DNA of 64,000 nt from Holacanthus passer. Taxonomy: Eukaryota; Chordata; Actinopteri; Pomacanthidae. Position 1 is the stretch's first letter. Every line of letters starts with the position of its first letter. The notes under the pieces are model-generated. The model was given only the letters and a program-made list of their open reading frames with translations. It was not told the origin of the DNA and ran no database searches. Of the stretch, positions 21,407 through 33,839 are shown in pieces. The stretch lies in NCBI GenBank assembly GCA_025331565.1, contig JAFREQ010000043.1, positions 3,295,001 through 3,359,000 of the forward strand, given 5' to 3'. A program made the position numbers and the translations under genes.

Positions 21407-22763
21407 ATGTTGGGTGTCCTCCTCCTTCTGTCCCTCACCTCCCTGGTGGCCCTGGTGCCTCCTCCGAGTGCTCCTCCTGTCCCCTGCAGGCGCTGCTGTG
21501 ATGACCTGGAGCCAGCAGAGGGCAGCGGGGCCCAGCCTCCCCCCATGGAGTTCAGCCGTATGCCGGAGGTCCGCACCTACATCAACATGACCATCCTCAA
21601 AGGTACGAAATCTACAACAGTATGGTGAACCCCAAATACTATACATGTCCATCATAACACTGATATTTTTTGCTTGGAACCACTTTTCCTCTTGGTTGAT
21701 GCATTTTGTCCAACATATGCGCTCCTTTAAAAGTTAATTGATCGACAGAGCTTATAGAAGATTCCAGAGCATAATGCAGGTTTTCTAAATACTGCTTGAA
21801 AATTGCATTTTTTTGGACAAACAAAGGACTTTCAAAACCTTGGGATTCACTTTATGAAATGGATGAGAAGAGTCTTGTTTACCACAGATTTCTTCACTTG
21901 TTTTTCTTGGTACCATTTGCAAATGAAGCAAAGAAAAAGGACTCAGCTCCTTTTCTAGACTTGGTCATTGGACAACTGACCCAAAGGAGACTCCACTCCA
22001 GGTCCAGTGTCTTTGAGTTTGTTGACAGTTTAAATAGTTTAAAGAACGTTCCAGCGTTCATACCCAAGTAGCCCCGAAACACATTGCAACAGTTATCCCG
22101 AATTGAACTGAACCAGGAAAGGAAATGCGGCTTTGGTGGTTTGGTTTCAGTCTTCAGTAAGCACACATGTAATTTCTTTATTTCTGATGAGGCGACTAAT
22201 ACTGTGCAGGTGATAAAGGAGACCGTGGTGACAGAGGAACACCAGGTAAAGCTGGACACGAAGGTCCTCCAGGCTCCAGAGGTCCCATGGGCTCCAAAGG
22301 TGCTAAGGGCCAAGCAGGTCTTCCAGGAGACCCCTGCAAAATCCAGTACTCCGCCTTCTCCGTCGGCCGTCGCAAATCCCTCCACAGCCTGGAGTCCTAC
22401 CAGGCGCTCGTGTTCGACACGGTGTTCGTCAACTTGGATGGCCACTTCGACATGTTCGAGGGGAAATTCCTCTGCCACATCCCGGGGATCTACTTCTTCA
22501 ATGTCAACATTCACACGTGGAACTTCAAAGAGACGTACCTGCACATCATGCAGAACGACACGGAGCGGGCCATCGTGTACGCCCAGCCCAGCGACCGCTC
22601 CATCATGCAGAGCCAGAGCCTGATGCTGGAGCTGGAGCTGAGCGACGAGGTGTGGATCCGCCTGTACAAGAGGGAGAGGGAGAACGCCATCTACAGTGAC
22701 GACGTGGACGTCTACATCACTTTCAACGGATACCTCGTCAAAGCTAGTGTAGAGGGGAAATGA
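21407..22763 (+). CDS. c1qtnf6: complement C1q tumour necrosis factor-related protein 6
   Basis: Secreted adipokine-like protein of the CTRP family, expected to form trimers through its collagen stem. Exons 21407-21602 and 22210-22763 (phase 1) give 249 aa. The start is placed at MLGVLLLLSLTSLVALV (signal peptide), directly after acceptor TAG at 21396-21398; an in-frame ATG at 21323 would extend into what looks like intron. Order: signal peptide; CRRCCDD cysteine cluster; INMTILKG; 14 Gly-X-Y triplets (about 66-107); C1q globular domain from about 108, with FVNLDGHFDM, AQPSDRSIMQSQS and RENAIYSDD. The AQPS-RSIMQSQS and NLDG-FDM motifs favour CTRP6 over its paralogue CTRP1, though KGDRGDRG and FDTVFVNL are CTRP1-like. 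Adjacency to il2rb supports CTRP6. The collagen stem is short but typical of the CTRP1/6 pair. Confidence 0.87.
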
Positions 22764-23858
22764 ATCAGAGAGGGAAGGCGAGGCTGAGGTCAGCTGTGTG
22801 GAACTGACACGGGAGCAGGATGAATTTCACTGTAGAATTCTCATCAATGAGCAATACCTCTTTGAGAAAATGTGAAGAAAGTGAATACAGACGTCACCCC
22901 AATAGAAAATTATATGTGTATACAGCAGATTCATTTTCTTTACACTGCGTAGAGGTCACAACAACAAAAGAAGGGTCATTAAAGGAATAGTTCAACACTT
23001 TGGGAAATATATTCATTTGTTTTCTTAGAATTAGATGAGGAGATTGATACCACTCTTGTATATGTGTGGTAAATTTGTAGCTCAGCTTAGCATAAAGCCT
23101 AGGAATGGGGAAACAGCTATCCAGGCTTATGAACTAATATGTTATATTTTGTTTGTTAAATCTATACAAAAAAGTGTAAAAACTATAATTCATAATTTTA
23201 CAGGTGGTTATTTGCCACCATTTCCTGACTGCATGTAGCGTTGACATTTTTACACCTTTGTTTTTGTGCGAATTAAACAAACCAGATATAACACTAGAAA
23301 TCATCATCTCATCTAACTATGAGTAAAAAAGTGAATGATTGTATTTAACAAAATGTCAAACAGGAGCTGATCGTGTTCCCTTGTCAATCCTTAATTTGTA
23401 ATACTGGATGGATTTGTAATACATCATTTGTAATGTTTACTTTCAGTGGCAGAACATTTAATTTGTAAGCCATCTAATATTTAGTATTCTCAGTCTGGTA
23501 AGAAAAAGCACACTTTCATTGGTAATGTGGACAGTTATTAAGTTTTGCATGTGGTGCTAAAACATGGTGCTGACTGAACCTTGGTCGTGTATGAACCTTG
23601 AGTTTGTGAAACTGCAGGATGGCATATTGTCCTCTACCACTGAGATTTAATGTCTTAGATTGACTTTGATATTTTTGGACTGAATAATGTTTTGCTTTTA
23701 AAGTATACTTGAATAATTTGTGCTAAACAAGTTTGCCAGAAGGTGCTGATTATCCTCCCTCTCTCCCTCCCTTTTATTATAGCTTCATGTAAATATAAAG
23801 TGAATAAATATCAACTGTGCATTGTACATAAAATCTGGAGGCCCAGATGCAAAATAAA
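22764..23858 (+). other. c1qtnf6: probable c1qtnf6 3' UTR with two poly(A) signals
   Basis: AATAAA occurs at 23803-23808 and 23853-23858, with none convincing nearer the stop. If used, the 3' UTR is about 1.05 kb and contains the foldback repeat at 22978-23294. Confidence 0.4.
22978..23294 (+). repeat. teleost interspersed repeat with internal foldback
   Basis: Starts AAAGGAATAGTTCAACACTTTGGG and carries GCTTAGCATAAAGCC and GGGGAAACAGCTA, all familiar from a very abundant fish repeat. The segment 23140-23178 (GTTATATTTTGTTTGTTAAA...) recurs as its reverse complement at 23251-23294, so the right half can fold into a stem of about 40 bp with a loop of about 70 bases. Confidence 0.65.
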
Positions 23859-24131
23859 GCAGTAAAAGTTCATCTGATGAGTCAAAATAAATCTCATTAA
23901 CAGTGGCATAATTACCAGCGATTAATAGCGATTTTAACATTAATGCTAACATGAACATTAATACCATTATTGATACAATAAAACAACAATCGTCAGTTTT
24001 AGATATGCATTGATTTCTGTTCTGCTTCCATTAAGTAGCTCAGATTTAATTTGAAGGTGTTGACCAGAAGTATTAATATTATATCATGTTTATCTTGACA
24101 TGTCTTGCTTTTATGTAGTTCCCAACTGTGA

Positions 24132-24147
24132 CCACTGGAGGGCAGTG
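24132..24147 (+). promoter_or_regulatory. CTCF-like motif, copy 1
   Basis: CCACTGGAGGGCAGTG fits the core CTCF consensus CCASYAGRKGGCRS closely. It lies in a near-perfect direct repeat of about 30 bp that recurs at 24306-24338. Confidence 0.5.
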
Positions 24148-24318
24148 AACACTGCTGATTCCAAAGATGCTTGTTATGAATGCAAGTTATTACAGTTTTA
24201 TAAAATTCTTCTTTGTCGTAATAACACTAATGTTCTATGCTTGGGCATGGTTTTACTAATAATGATTACACTGACATTAAAACAGTGTTTTTGCCATAAA
24301 TTGTTGTTCCTAACATGA

Positions 24319-24334
24319 CCACTGGAGGGCAGTG
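24319..24334 (+). promoter_or_regulatory. CTCF-like motif, copy 2
   Basis: The same 16-mer CCACTGGAGGGCAGTG in the same orientation, 187 bases after copy 1. The flanking TTCCNAAC and GNACAC are also shared. Confidence 0.5.
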
Positions 24335-24773
24335 TACACATGAATTTAAATGCTCACATATAAATAAAGCAAGCAAAACAGACATCTGTGTTTCTGTTTC
24401 TGTTGTTTAATTGAGGTGTATGAAGTTTGTAGTGTTTTTGATATGAAGAAAAAAAAACCTGCGTCCACCGCTGCAAAGACCTTTGGAAACATTCGCGCAC
24501 GGGAGGCCAGTGAGGGATCACATCCATGGTGCAGATTTTGCCAGTTTCACTGCTTCATCTGTCTACACCGACTCCTAAAGGTCTTGTAATGAAGATTTTA
24601 ATAAACATGAACACAGTGACACCTTGAGGATGCCATGGAGAGTTGCTGAATAATTAGCTGGTTGCTCTCTCAAAGTTCAGTGTTTTTGCACTGTGGCTTT
24701 AATGTTTCTTCGGCCCTATCAGCTTTCTGATGGCAGTTGTTTGATGTCATCAAACGATATGGTACACATAATG

Positions 24774-25215
24774 CACACACAGTAGGGTCCAAAAGCCTGA
24801 GACCACATTGAAAATCTCTAATAGTTTGACGATTCAGAAACATTTAAAAACACAAGAAGTAATGACATGTAAAATGAAGGAAAAATATTGATTCTGCAGT
24901 ATTTCTAGGTCAGCAATCAAATTTAAGCACATTTATGGCATTGACCAACTGAACTCCTTGAGCTGCATCTCTTCCATTGAAGCATGTGTGTGGATTTGGT
25001 CTACTCATCAGAGTAACTCAACTTAATTTACATTCCATAAATGTTCAATGGGGTTGAGGTCAGGTGACTGTGGAGGAAAGTCCATGACAGTGAGGATTCG
25101 TTGGTCTTCTTTGGTCTTCAAGTAGCTCTTGCAATGCTTTGAGGTCATTATCCTGCTGCAGTATGAATCCTCCTCCACACAGATGGAAAGGAGCTCAGTT
25201 GGTCAATGACACGAA
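24774..25215 (-). mobile_element. Tc1-like transposon relic
   Basis: The minus strand at about 25032-25077 reads PPQSPDLNPIEHLWN, the hallmark DDE-domain motif of Tc1 transposases. The left end (AGTAGGGTCCAAAAGCCTGAGACCAC) resembles the terminal inverted repeat of fish Tc1 elements. Frames are interrupted and the other end is lost. Confidence 0.75.
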
Positions 25216-26179
25216 TCTTAAATATGTCTTATTCTTATTATTGTCATTTTACACATTAAACCTTCAATCCTCAAACTTCCCTCCTTCAAACTGATTATTT
25301 CCAGGTCTATGTGAAAATATCAGAGCTCTCCAATGTGGCCTCCGACTTTAGGGCCCCACTGTTTACTGTCATGAATGCATCATAAAGACAGGGTGTGTGT
25401 GTGGATGTTTCCTTGTTTTTGCTAAAATTAGTATTTCCTGTTAACATTTTTGTGGGCTGCTCTGGTGCAGTTGTCCTTTCTTGTCCTCGTACAGGATATT
25501 TCCCTCCCTGAATTCCACAGTGTCTTTATGTCAGTCCTCAATACACAAAGTGTCTCTTCGATGGGTTTTGAGACAATATCATGATGAACTCTTCTCTGAG
25601 GGAAATTTAATAATATGCTAATATGGCAGGTCAATATTCATTTTGTGGCAATGTTATCTAATATGAATTGTAGAGTGTCATTACATCATATAATACTGAG
25701 ATTGAATGGGTAATTGTTTTATTCACTGAAGACAAGTAATTTGCACAAAGAGACTCCATCAGACTCTCCCATCATGCCCCACAACCTTTTATTTCTCTTG
25801 TACAAAGACCAGATGATGCATGACACCATGATACTGACGAAACTGAACATTTTGCATTTTTCCCGTGTATTAGAGAAGTTGGTCAGCCTGCCGAGTCTCT
25901 TGCGACTTTATGTTTTACTAACACATGAATCACAAAAATAGATTTGGGTTTTTTTGGTCTGTGACACCATTTAATGCGAGGCATTGGCATGAGGTCAAAA
26001 TGTAGGACATGATTTGGCACTGCAGCTTCAACAAGCCTTTAAGCTGTTCAAAGCGTAAATGCTATTGAAGCGTCAGGTCACTGTGGACACAAAAAAATAT
26101 ACACATCTCCAGTCAAACTCTAACTGTCGGAAAGAGCCATTAACACTTCCCTTTGCAAAAGCAGCATGTGCTCGTAGGT

Positions 26180-28469
26180 TTTATTCTGCCAATAAATAAA
26201 TGGTTTTTCTTTTTGCTTTACAAAATTATTCCATATCACGGTGTTGTTTTTTTTGCACTTTCAAAGAAAAAACAGCCAAGAACAAAATTGCTGGTTAACA
26301 TCAGGACAGTAACGTGACGACAAAAGAACATAAAGATACAAAATAGATATGAAAATCTTGACAATCCAAATATTAGTGCAGTGGGAGCGTGTGATGATGA
26401 GGTGCTTTCATTTTTTTTTCTTAACATAGACCTGCTTGTCTGAGTGTATTCAGACCTACAAGGAAAAAAATGCACCAAGTGATGATGACAGACCTTCAGG
26501 AAAACCAGCCATTGATGCTCAATATTTCCAGTCTGTCCAAGTGAATTCATAAAGTTTGATTCAAATAAAAAAAAACCAATACAGTCAAATACTGTTCACT
26601 ACAAATCAACCAAAAGGCAGTGAGACAACACTGAGTCAATAGTGTGAACATGTACATCTTGGTGACGTGCAGAAGAACGTGGCACATACAGTACAGACCA
26701 CACAGTAATCCTGCGTGTTAAATGATACACAGCAACCCACTGGATACATGCACGCTGACACTGAGACACTGAGACCTCACAGCATCATGAATCGCATTGT
26801 CTCCTGTTCTTTCCCAATAATAATCGCACATGACAAACAAGGCCCAGTATATCAAATATACCTTGTTGTGGCTTCGCACGCCTCTCACTGTATTGAAGTA
26901 AAAATGAAGTCCTTCTACAAAAATACTTTTTTGCTGTGTAAACTTTTGCAACCAAAGGCACTGTCTTACCTTCCCTCTCTTCTTGTAGAAAATCCGCTCA
27001 CATCATGATGTGATTAACACTGATTCTAACCATGATCAAACCTTTACTTTGAAACTCACTAACACTAACCATAGCCTCATCTTGCAACTTTACTCTACTT
27101 AATAATCTAGCATCAACCTAACTTACTGAAAAACACTTCTTCTTGGCTTCATGTAATGTGCTCAGCTCCTTGCTACAAAATACTGCATCCCATGAAAATG
27201 CTGCCCTTAAAAACCGAAAGAAAATGTTCATCATATTTAGGAGGGAACAACAACGCTGCTGCAGTCTCCGGGGTTGTCTCATGTAGCTCAGTGTGAAGAA
27301 CTGCAGTTTGTGTGTAAGATCAAACACCGATGATAAAACCATCACGGAATCAAAAAGCAATAAAAGAAGACGTTCCCTTTGGAAAACTGTCAGTGTAAAC
27401 ACACAGATGCTCACCTGTGTACATCCAGCTGAGATGAAAACAAAAGAATGTGGAAACTCCAGTTTTATGCCTCAAAGACAAGCTGAGACAGGAGCTGTGC
27501 AGCAGACTGCTCACTGCGCTTCTGTATGATGAGGCTACAAAGTGGCATGTATGAATATCTCGCTCTTGCAAACAAAGCAGCTAAAATGTTGTCTGAAATG
27601 TTTCTATTGATATAATGTGATGGACTTCTCCATGATGAAGTGAAAGCAGGTTTGTTGTTAAGGTGGTGCAGTATGTGCTATGCAACATATGAGTATCTGG
27701 TGTGCGAGGTATAAAATAAGTCTACCTGTTTCTGATGTTGATAGCTGTCATTAGTATGTGTTTAACATAAAAATCCCTTTCATGCCCAAACATAAACACT
27801 GCACTTACACTTATGTGAAATAAATTAAATGACAACTAACACTAAAGTACAACTACACTTAAAAATAATCTAGTAACACCTTGTTTTAACTAGCCGCCCC
27901 CAAAAATTTCCTGTCCACTGCATCTGTGTTGGTGTCACAACCAAAAGGGTTTCAAACACATAGAGTATGGCTCTTTGACATCACACCGGCAAGGTTTCAA
28001 ACATCCTGCTACAGAGCCTGTGTGATCGTCGCAGTCAGACGAGACACAACTGTGGTATCACAAATGACAGGCGTGTGTGTGTGACATCAAAGTTGGAGTG
28101 CAGGACACTCGGTGTGGAGTTTTGAGTGAAGGGCTGTACTGAATGTGCAACATCTTAGGGTTGTTTGCTGTTTGTAAAATCCATGTCTCATCTGTCTCGC
28201 TTGTGTGCTTCTTGTTGTCTTTGTGATTTAAAAAGGAAAAATAATAATGGACAATAATTACCTGGCTTCACCTCGTTAGTGTGCTTCCTTAGAGCAGTGA
28301 GTGTCCTTAATAATGTGCACATTCAGTGTAGAATAAGACAAGACTGGAGAACACGTCTGCAAAGCCCAGAACACAAGGAGGTGTCACTGTTGTTGGAGTG
28401 TAGCATCATTTCATGACTTAAAAAACATTGTGTCTGCATGTGTCTGGGTCAGTTTTATAGAAACACGGG
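26180..28469 (-). other. chst12: probable chst12 3' UTR
   Basis: No coding exon seen. A TTTATT (AATAAA on the minus strand) at 26180-26185 is a plausible distal poly(A) signal, which would give a 3' UTR of about 2.3 kb. No expression evidence is available from sequence. Confidence 0.3.
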
Positions 28470-31400
28470 TCACTCATTGAGGATCGAGTCCGGTCTGTCG
28501 TAGCCAAAGAGCCTGAAATCAGGTTCATACAGCTTGTAGAGTTCTCTCCGTGCCTCCACAGGCACTGTGCTGAACCAGTCAGCCTCCCAGCTGCTGGCTG
28601 TGAGGTTCCTGTTAGAGGTGGGGAACTCCACCACGTTGTCCACCCGCAGCTGGCGTAGAAGGTGCTCTGCGTCCTCCTCGGCCGTCTCCAGGTGGCCCAC
28701 GAAGTCATACTGAATCTGGCATGGATGGCAAAGGCGGTACACCTGCCGCCAGTGCTCATTAAAGGGCATCTCCTTCTCCGTCTGCGGGTCCAGGAGGTAC
28801 TGGATGAAGTGGGAGAAGGAGGGGTGGATACCAACACCGAACGCCTCGTCCACAGAGGCAGGAGGCGTCGGCTGGTTGGCGTAGCGGCGTAGCATGACCT
28901 GTGCAAAGCGCCGGTAGAAGTCCTCATTGCGCAGCTCAAATTTATTCCGGTAGGCGGAGATGAGGCGCACAAAGGGGTCCCGCACAAAAAGAAACTTGGT
29001 GTACTTCTTCAGCTTCACCTTCAAAAATAAATATAATGAAACGTATTATCACACATATAATAGAGGTGGTGAACTCAAGCGAAAGCAACCAATAACATGC
29101 TTGCAGAGATAAAAGAGGACTCTAAAGCTGAGAGAAACATAATTTTGAGGCCACAAGGACAGAGAGACAGAAACAGGTTTTGTGATGGAGTGAACAGTCT
29201 GGAGCAGTTTCACCAAAAATTTATAATAATAATAAAAGTGATGTCCTTGTGTGGGAGGCACAGAATCATCAAGAGTGAACTAAAGCTAGCAGATGTAATA
29301 ATATGATACTGATATCACGAAGTGACACTAGCAGAGGCAGGTTAAAACCCAAACTCACCAGTGCTGAGGTGTAAATCACAGTGAGATGCTTTGCTACATG
29401 TGTAGGCATCAAAAATGTATGTGTGGGTAAAATAGCTCAATGAGACTGGGCCAAAGTGTGACCCAGTGATGCATCTATAATTCAGCTCTTATTGTAAAAA
29501 ACATCCAGCAACAGCAAAGCACATAGTCACTAAAACAGCCGTAGTCATGAATTTGAATGAATGAAACTGACCAGCGCAAAGCCTCACCATGCACCATGCA
29601 GCACATTGAACCCAGAAACACAGCACTTAATACATTCAACTATATCAGAGTGTAGCAGTTGAACAGACCTTCATGAGGTGCTTTGCAAACTTGCCGTAAC
29701 GTTTCCAGAACTTGTTGAAGGTAAAGTGCATGCTGCTGTTGTGGACCAGGTCCCTGGGGATGGCCAGCGGGTCTCTCTGGGGGACACCGTCCCTCAGCAG
29801 GCTCTCGCTGAGGATTATCATGATGCGCTTCCAGTTACTGCACGCTACCTGAGGAAGGGTGGGGGTGGAGGAGGGCAGGGAGCACATGTAAAAGTCTAAA
29901 GTCAATCTTGTGAGGGAGCCTAAAGTCCCTTGAGATCCTTGAACATTTCTGCCAGACTTTCATCAAAGTAAACTAGATTTAATGTTAACACAGCAGTAAG
30001 ACATGTAGGTGTTGGCGTACCTTGGGAACATAGCAGTAGATAATACCATGCCTGTCATCCACAATAAGGTGATCCAGCTCCTTGTTGGGAATGTCGTCAA
30101 ACGAACGGTTCTTACCAGGAAACACCACGCTGTCATTAGCGCACATCTCCTGGAGTAACCTCCGCCGCTGCTCCTGGTTATACGCGGACACATTTGGCAT
30201 TAGCAATTCGAATGATAAAGAAATGTGCATGTTTTCTTAAAGTGCCAGAACAAGTGTATACAAATAAATGAAAGGATGACTAATTAAAGGAAACATTCAG
30301 GATTCCAAAAGCCTTTCCTCTTTTGTGTAGGCATAAGTGGATTACATGGAGTACAGAGGGGGAGTCCAAGTAGGCATAATAGGTTAAATAAAAAAACCTG
30401 TGTGGGTCGGCCACGGGTCTTTAAATAGAAAGTTGGAAATTTTAGACAAAGTTCATGCACTTCTGCTTGTGTTTAGACAACATTTGGCACATGAGAACTA
30501 CTTATGTAAGCTTATGTAAGAAAAAAACATTTCTCAAAGTAAGTTAGTGAATTTCAAGTATTATATATCGGCACTTCTTCCTCCCACAGGTCTTTTTCAT
30601 GGCAGACATTTTGATTCCTATAGCAGGAAAAGCAAAGGTGGAACTAATGACATTAACGGTGGCTCTGTTCTATTTACGTGTCCTGTTTTGCCAGTGACTC
30701 AGCCTGCATCTGATATACAGGGAATGCAGCCATGATGAATTTTATTACAACCCAGACTCCAAAAAAGTAACAAATAACGTAAATAAAAACAGAATGCAAT
30801 CATTTGCAAACAGACAACAGTTTTACAAACTGTTCCTGAGCCCATGTATTAATCTCCTTTATACAATCCTGTGTTTGACAAAGTGTTGAACCTCTCTCCA
30901 TCCTTGCTTGTGAACGACTGAGTCTTTCCAGGATGAACCTTTCATACCCAATCATGATACTATCACCTGTTACCAACATAGAGATTTACTTAGGTTAATG
31001 AGGTCAAACATTAAATATATTGTCTTTGTACTGTTCAACTGAGTGTATGTCAAAAGGATTAGCAAATTATCACATTCTGTTTTATTTTTGTTTTACATAG
31101 TGTCCCACCTTTTTTGGAATCTGGGTTATATTTGCACATGTGCTCAAAATGTCTCAATTAAACACTGAACACTACTAGTACAGACAACAATAATCATGTC
31201 AGATATTAACCTGTCTCTCACGGAGCTCTGCTGCCACTGGAGTCAGGTGAATCTTCCACTCCCGCCGCGGCACATACCGTTCTTCTGCTTTCTCTGATTG
31301 GTTGCTTGTGTCGGCCGGGACGGGGTCTGTGGGCTCACCAGTCCCCGGTTCTAAGAACTGGTTGACAAAGGCATCAATGTCGGACAGGAAGGACGGGGTT

Positions 31401-31576
31401 CGGGAGGTTTGAGGCCGCTGCTGGGGAGGGGGGTGTGGGATTTTGGGGCCCGGCGAGACGGGGGCGTGCAAATACAGATGGGACGCTCCGACATCGTCCC
31501 AGTAGATGATGATCAGAAGGATCATGAAGGCCGAGCCCAGGACGACAAAAACGCGGAACATCCTGGACGTTCCCAT
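28470..31576 (-). CDS. chst12: carbohydrate sulfotransferase 12 (chondroitin 4-O-sulfotransferase 2)
   Basis: Golgi type II membrane enzyme that transfers sulfate from PAPS to the 4-position of GalNAc in chondroitin/dermatan. Exons, 5' to 3' on the minus strand: 31211-31576, 30021-30173, 29669-29848, 28470-29018; all introns are phase 0; 415 aa (human about 414). A short cytosolic start is followed by a transmembrane anchor (FVVLGSAFMILLIIIYW), a Pro-rich stem, then the sulfotransferase domain: IVDDRHGIIYCYVPKV + ACSNWKR (5'-phosphosulfate-binding loop, about 171-181), VRDPFVRLISAYR (3'-phosphate-binding, about 245-257), and NEHWRQVYRLCHPC. The N-terminal MILLIIIYWDD and C-terminal SWEADWF...LYKLYEPDF favour CHST12 over CHST11. 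I cannot tell chst12a from chst12b. The coding region is split here, whereas I recall the human CHST12 frame as unsplit. Confidence 0.93.
30747..31131 (-). mobile_element. internally deleted Tc1-like element, copy 2 (both ends intact)
   Basis: Terminal inverted repeats ACAACCCAGACTCCAAAAAA and, reversed, TAACCCAGATTCCAAAAAA bound a 385-base element in chst12 intron 1. It shares with the copies at 15.8 and 37.7 kb the TTTCCAGGATGAACC segment and the same transposase-fragment junction, and carries a further internal deletion after ACCTGTTACCAA. Confidence 0.75.
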
Positions 31577-32869
31577 GGTGACTGTTGCTTGCTACAGGGT
31601 CACCATGGCAACAGAGTCGGGGTCCAGGAACTCGGTCTCACCATGGCGATAGATAGATGGCAGCTATAGCAGAGGCTGTGGTAGGACGGAGCTTAGCGTG
31701 ATGCTGGTGCACTGCAGGAGTGTAACTGGCTGCTCTGCTCTGCTCCATGCCTGCAGCTCCCTGCAGACAGACACAATGCACAGAGAGAGAGAAAGACCAT
31801 CATATATACTCCAGCTATCTCTGAGTTCAATCACCTCCATCTCTAAAATCAAACCATGTGCTTGCCTCATCAGTGGCAGGAGAAGAAACGATGACAAGCT
31901 CACAAAACTGCAGGGAAGTCAGCAGACACTAATGACAAGCCAGGTTAAAAGTAAAGTGTAATAATAGACCAAGGCCGTGGGCAAAACGCTAAGTGTTCAC
32001 GAGTGTTGCTCAATTCCCTTGTGTTTTTAAAGTCCTCCAATTCAAGCGCCACACTTACAAAAGCATACAGACTTCAAGGGGGAAATAATAACAAAGGGAA
32101 ATCTTTTTCTGCGAGCATGTGAGCGAGGTCTTCTGGCTCCTGTTCATAAAATCTAGAGCAGAGTGGGCAAGGCTGACAGTTTATTGGCTTCACATTTTCA
32201 ACGAGGCATGAGCTGAATTTCTCCTTCACCTCTCCGACTTGACTCGACTCCCACTCCCAGCAGTAAAATCACAAGTGGTTGTCAAATGTCTGCATGCCAG
32301 GGGGCTCTGCATACCGTACAGCACGAACTTTTTTTTCACAGCACAAGTATCCCGCTGTATCCATAGCAGGCTTCCTATGGATTATGGTACAGCATCTGCA
32401 CGCTTTAATAGCGAGCACCTCTGGAATAATAAAAGCCCCTATGTTAGCAGCCTTTGAAAGAGGGCCAATAGCAAATATTTTACACACCTAACCAAGATAC
32501 GTCCTGCATGTACAGAAGCACACTGAAGCTTACTGTGCTCCTGCAATGCACAAAACAGCATATTACTGTGTGAGGGGCTGCGGAAAGATCAGTGGTCTAC
32601 AAGACAAATACACACCGTCTGCTCTACCTCGTCTCAATCACAATTCTCCTATTTCTTAATTCCACTTTATCTCCAATCCATCTTCTTCTTCTTCCCGCAG
32701 TTTTCCACTTCAACATTCTTCTAAATTTGGATCCCTCGTGCAACAGTCTTCATATTATTTCCTCTTTCCTGAAGCTAAGAGGTTACCGTTGACATGGAAA
32801 ATCATCATTCCCCTCTCCAGAGGCTGCAGATACACTCTTCTTCTTCACTGCACACCAATGTATTTACTG

Positions 32870-33060
32870 CTGCCCTGTAATGTACTACATCAGGTACTTG
32901 AGTATTTCCATTCTATACGACTTTACACTTCCACTCCACTACAGCTTTACTCTACTACATTTATCAGACTGTGATTGTTACTTTACAAATGAAGATTTTA
33001 AATAGAAATCACAGGATCATCTAATAAAGTGAGATGCATTCTTGGGAAAAATCACATTAC
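32870..33060 (+). repeat. 'ACTTGAGTA' family repeat, forward copy
   Basis: Contains GGTACTTGAGTATTTCCATT, ACTTCCACTCCACTACA and CTACTACATTTATC, diagnostic of the same family as at 10.9 kb (reverse). It lies in chst12 intron 1; a short related piece is at 33640-33720. Confidence 0.6.
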
Positions 33061-33839
33061 ATTATCTAAGGTGACGCCTTGTTTTACAGTCTAAATCCAA
33101 AAATATTAATGATTAAATAATATAAGATCAAGTAAAGCAACACATTTCCACAGTTGAGAACCTGAAACTTTAGACATATTTTTCTGGGAAAAAAAGACTT
33201 AAATGGTTAATCAAATGGTTATCAAAACTGTAGATTAATCGCCAGTTGATCAACAAATCGACTAGTCAACGAATTGTTGCAACCTTAAATTATTCATCAT
33301 GGATTCATCTGCTAATCATATTCTCTATTCATTAAAGAAAAAAACATTTAAAAAACTGACAAATTCTTATCACATTATCCTAAAGTTCAAGATTTAAATA
33401 TCTAAATCTAAAAAATATGAATTACTGAAAAGTAAAAGAGAAGCAAATTTCCACACTGAAGAACCTCAAACTTTTGGCATCACTTATCAGAAATGTAGTG
33501 GATTAATGCCTGTTGATCAAGAAATCGATTAATCAGCTAATCATTGCTCAACTCTAAAACACAATAACACTCACAGGAGCCATGTTTCAGCTCTGGGTCC
33601 TTTTCATACAGAAGATATGAAGGTATATTTGCAGATAATAGTTTCACACTTGTAATGGAGTATTTTGACAGGATGGTATTTCTACTTTTATCCCGCTGAG
33701 ATAAAGTATCTGAATACTGCATTAAGTCAATATGTGAACACAAGGAGGAGAAACAACCTTGGAATTTTCTCACATAAATGAGATGAATTTCAAAGTAACT
33801 CTCCAGGTTATTACTGATCATATATTAGTGTTTAGTAGC

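Larger units (their letters stand above)
23860..26170. other. c1qtnf6-chst12 intergenic region
   Basis: No gene recognised. It contains a duplicated CTCF-like motif (24118-24335) and a Tc1 transposon relic (24774-25215). The right end may already be the 3' UTR of chst12. Confidence 0.45.

Noticed and set aside
21894..22544. 216-codon minus-strand open frame
   Set aside because: Antisense shadow of c1qtnf6 exon 3, caused by its GC-rich collagen and C1q codons.
21407..22763. C1QTNF1 instead of C1QTNF6
   Set aside because: Some motifs are C1QTNF1-like, but AQPSDRSIMQSQS, NLDGHFDM and adjacency to il2rb favour C1QTNF6; not fully excluded.
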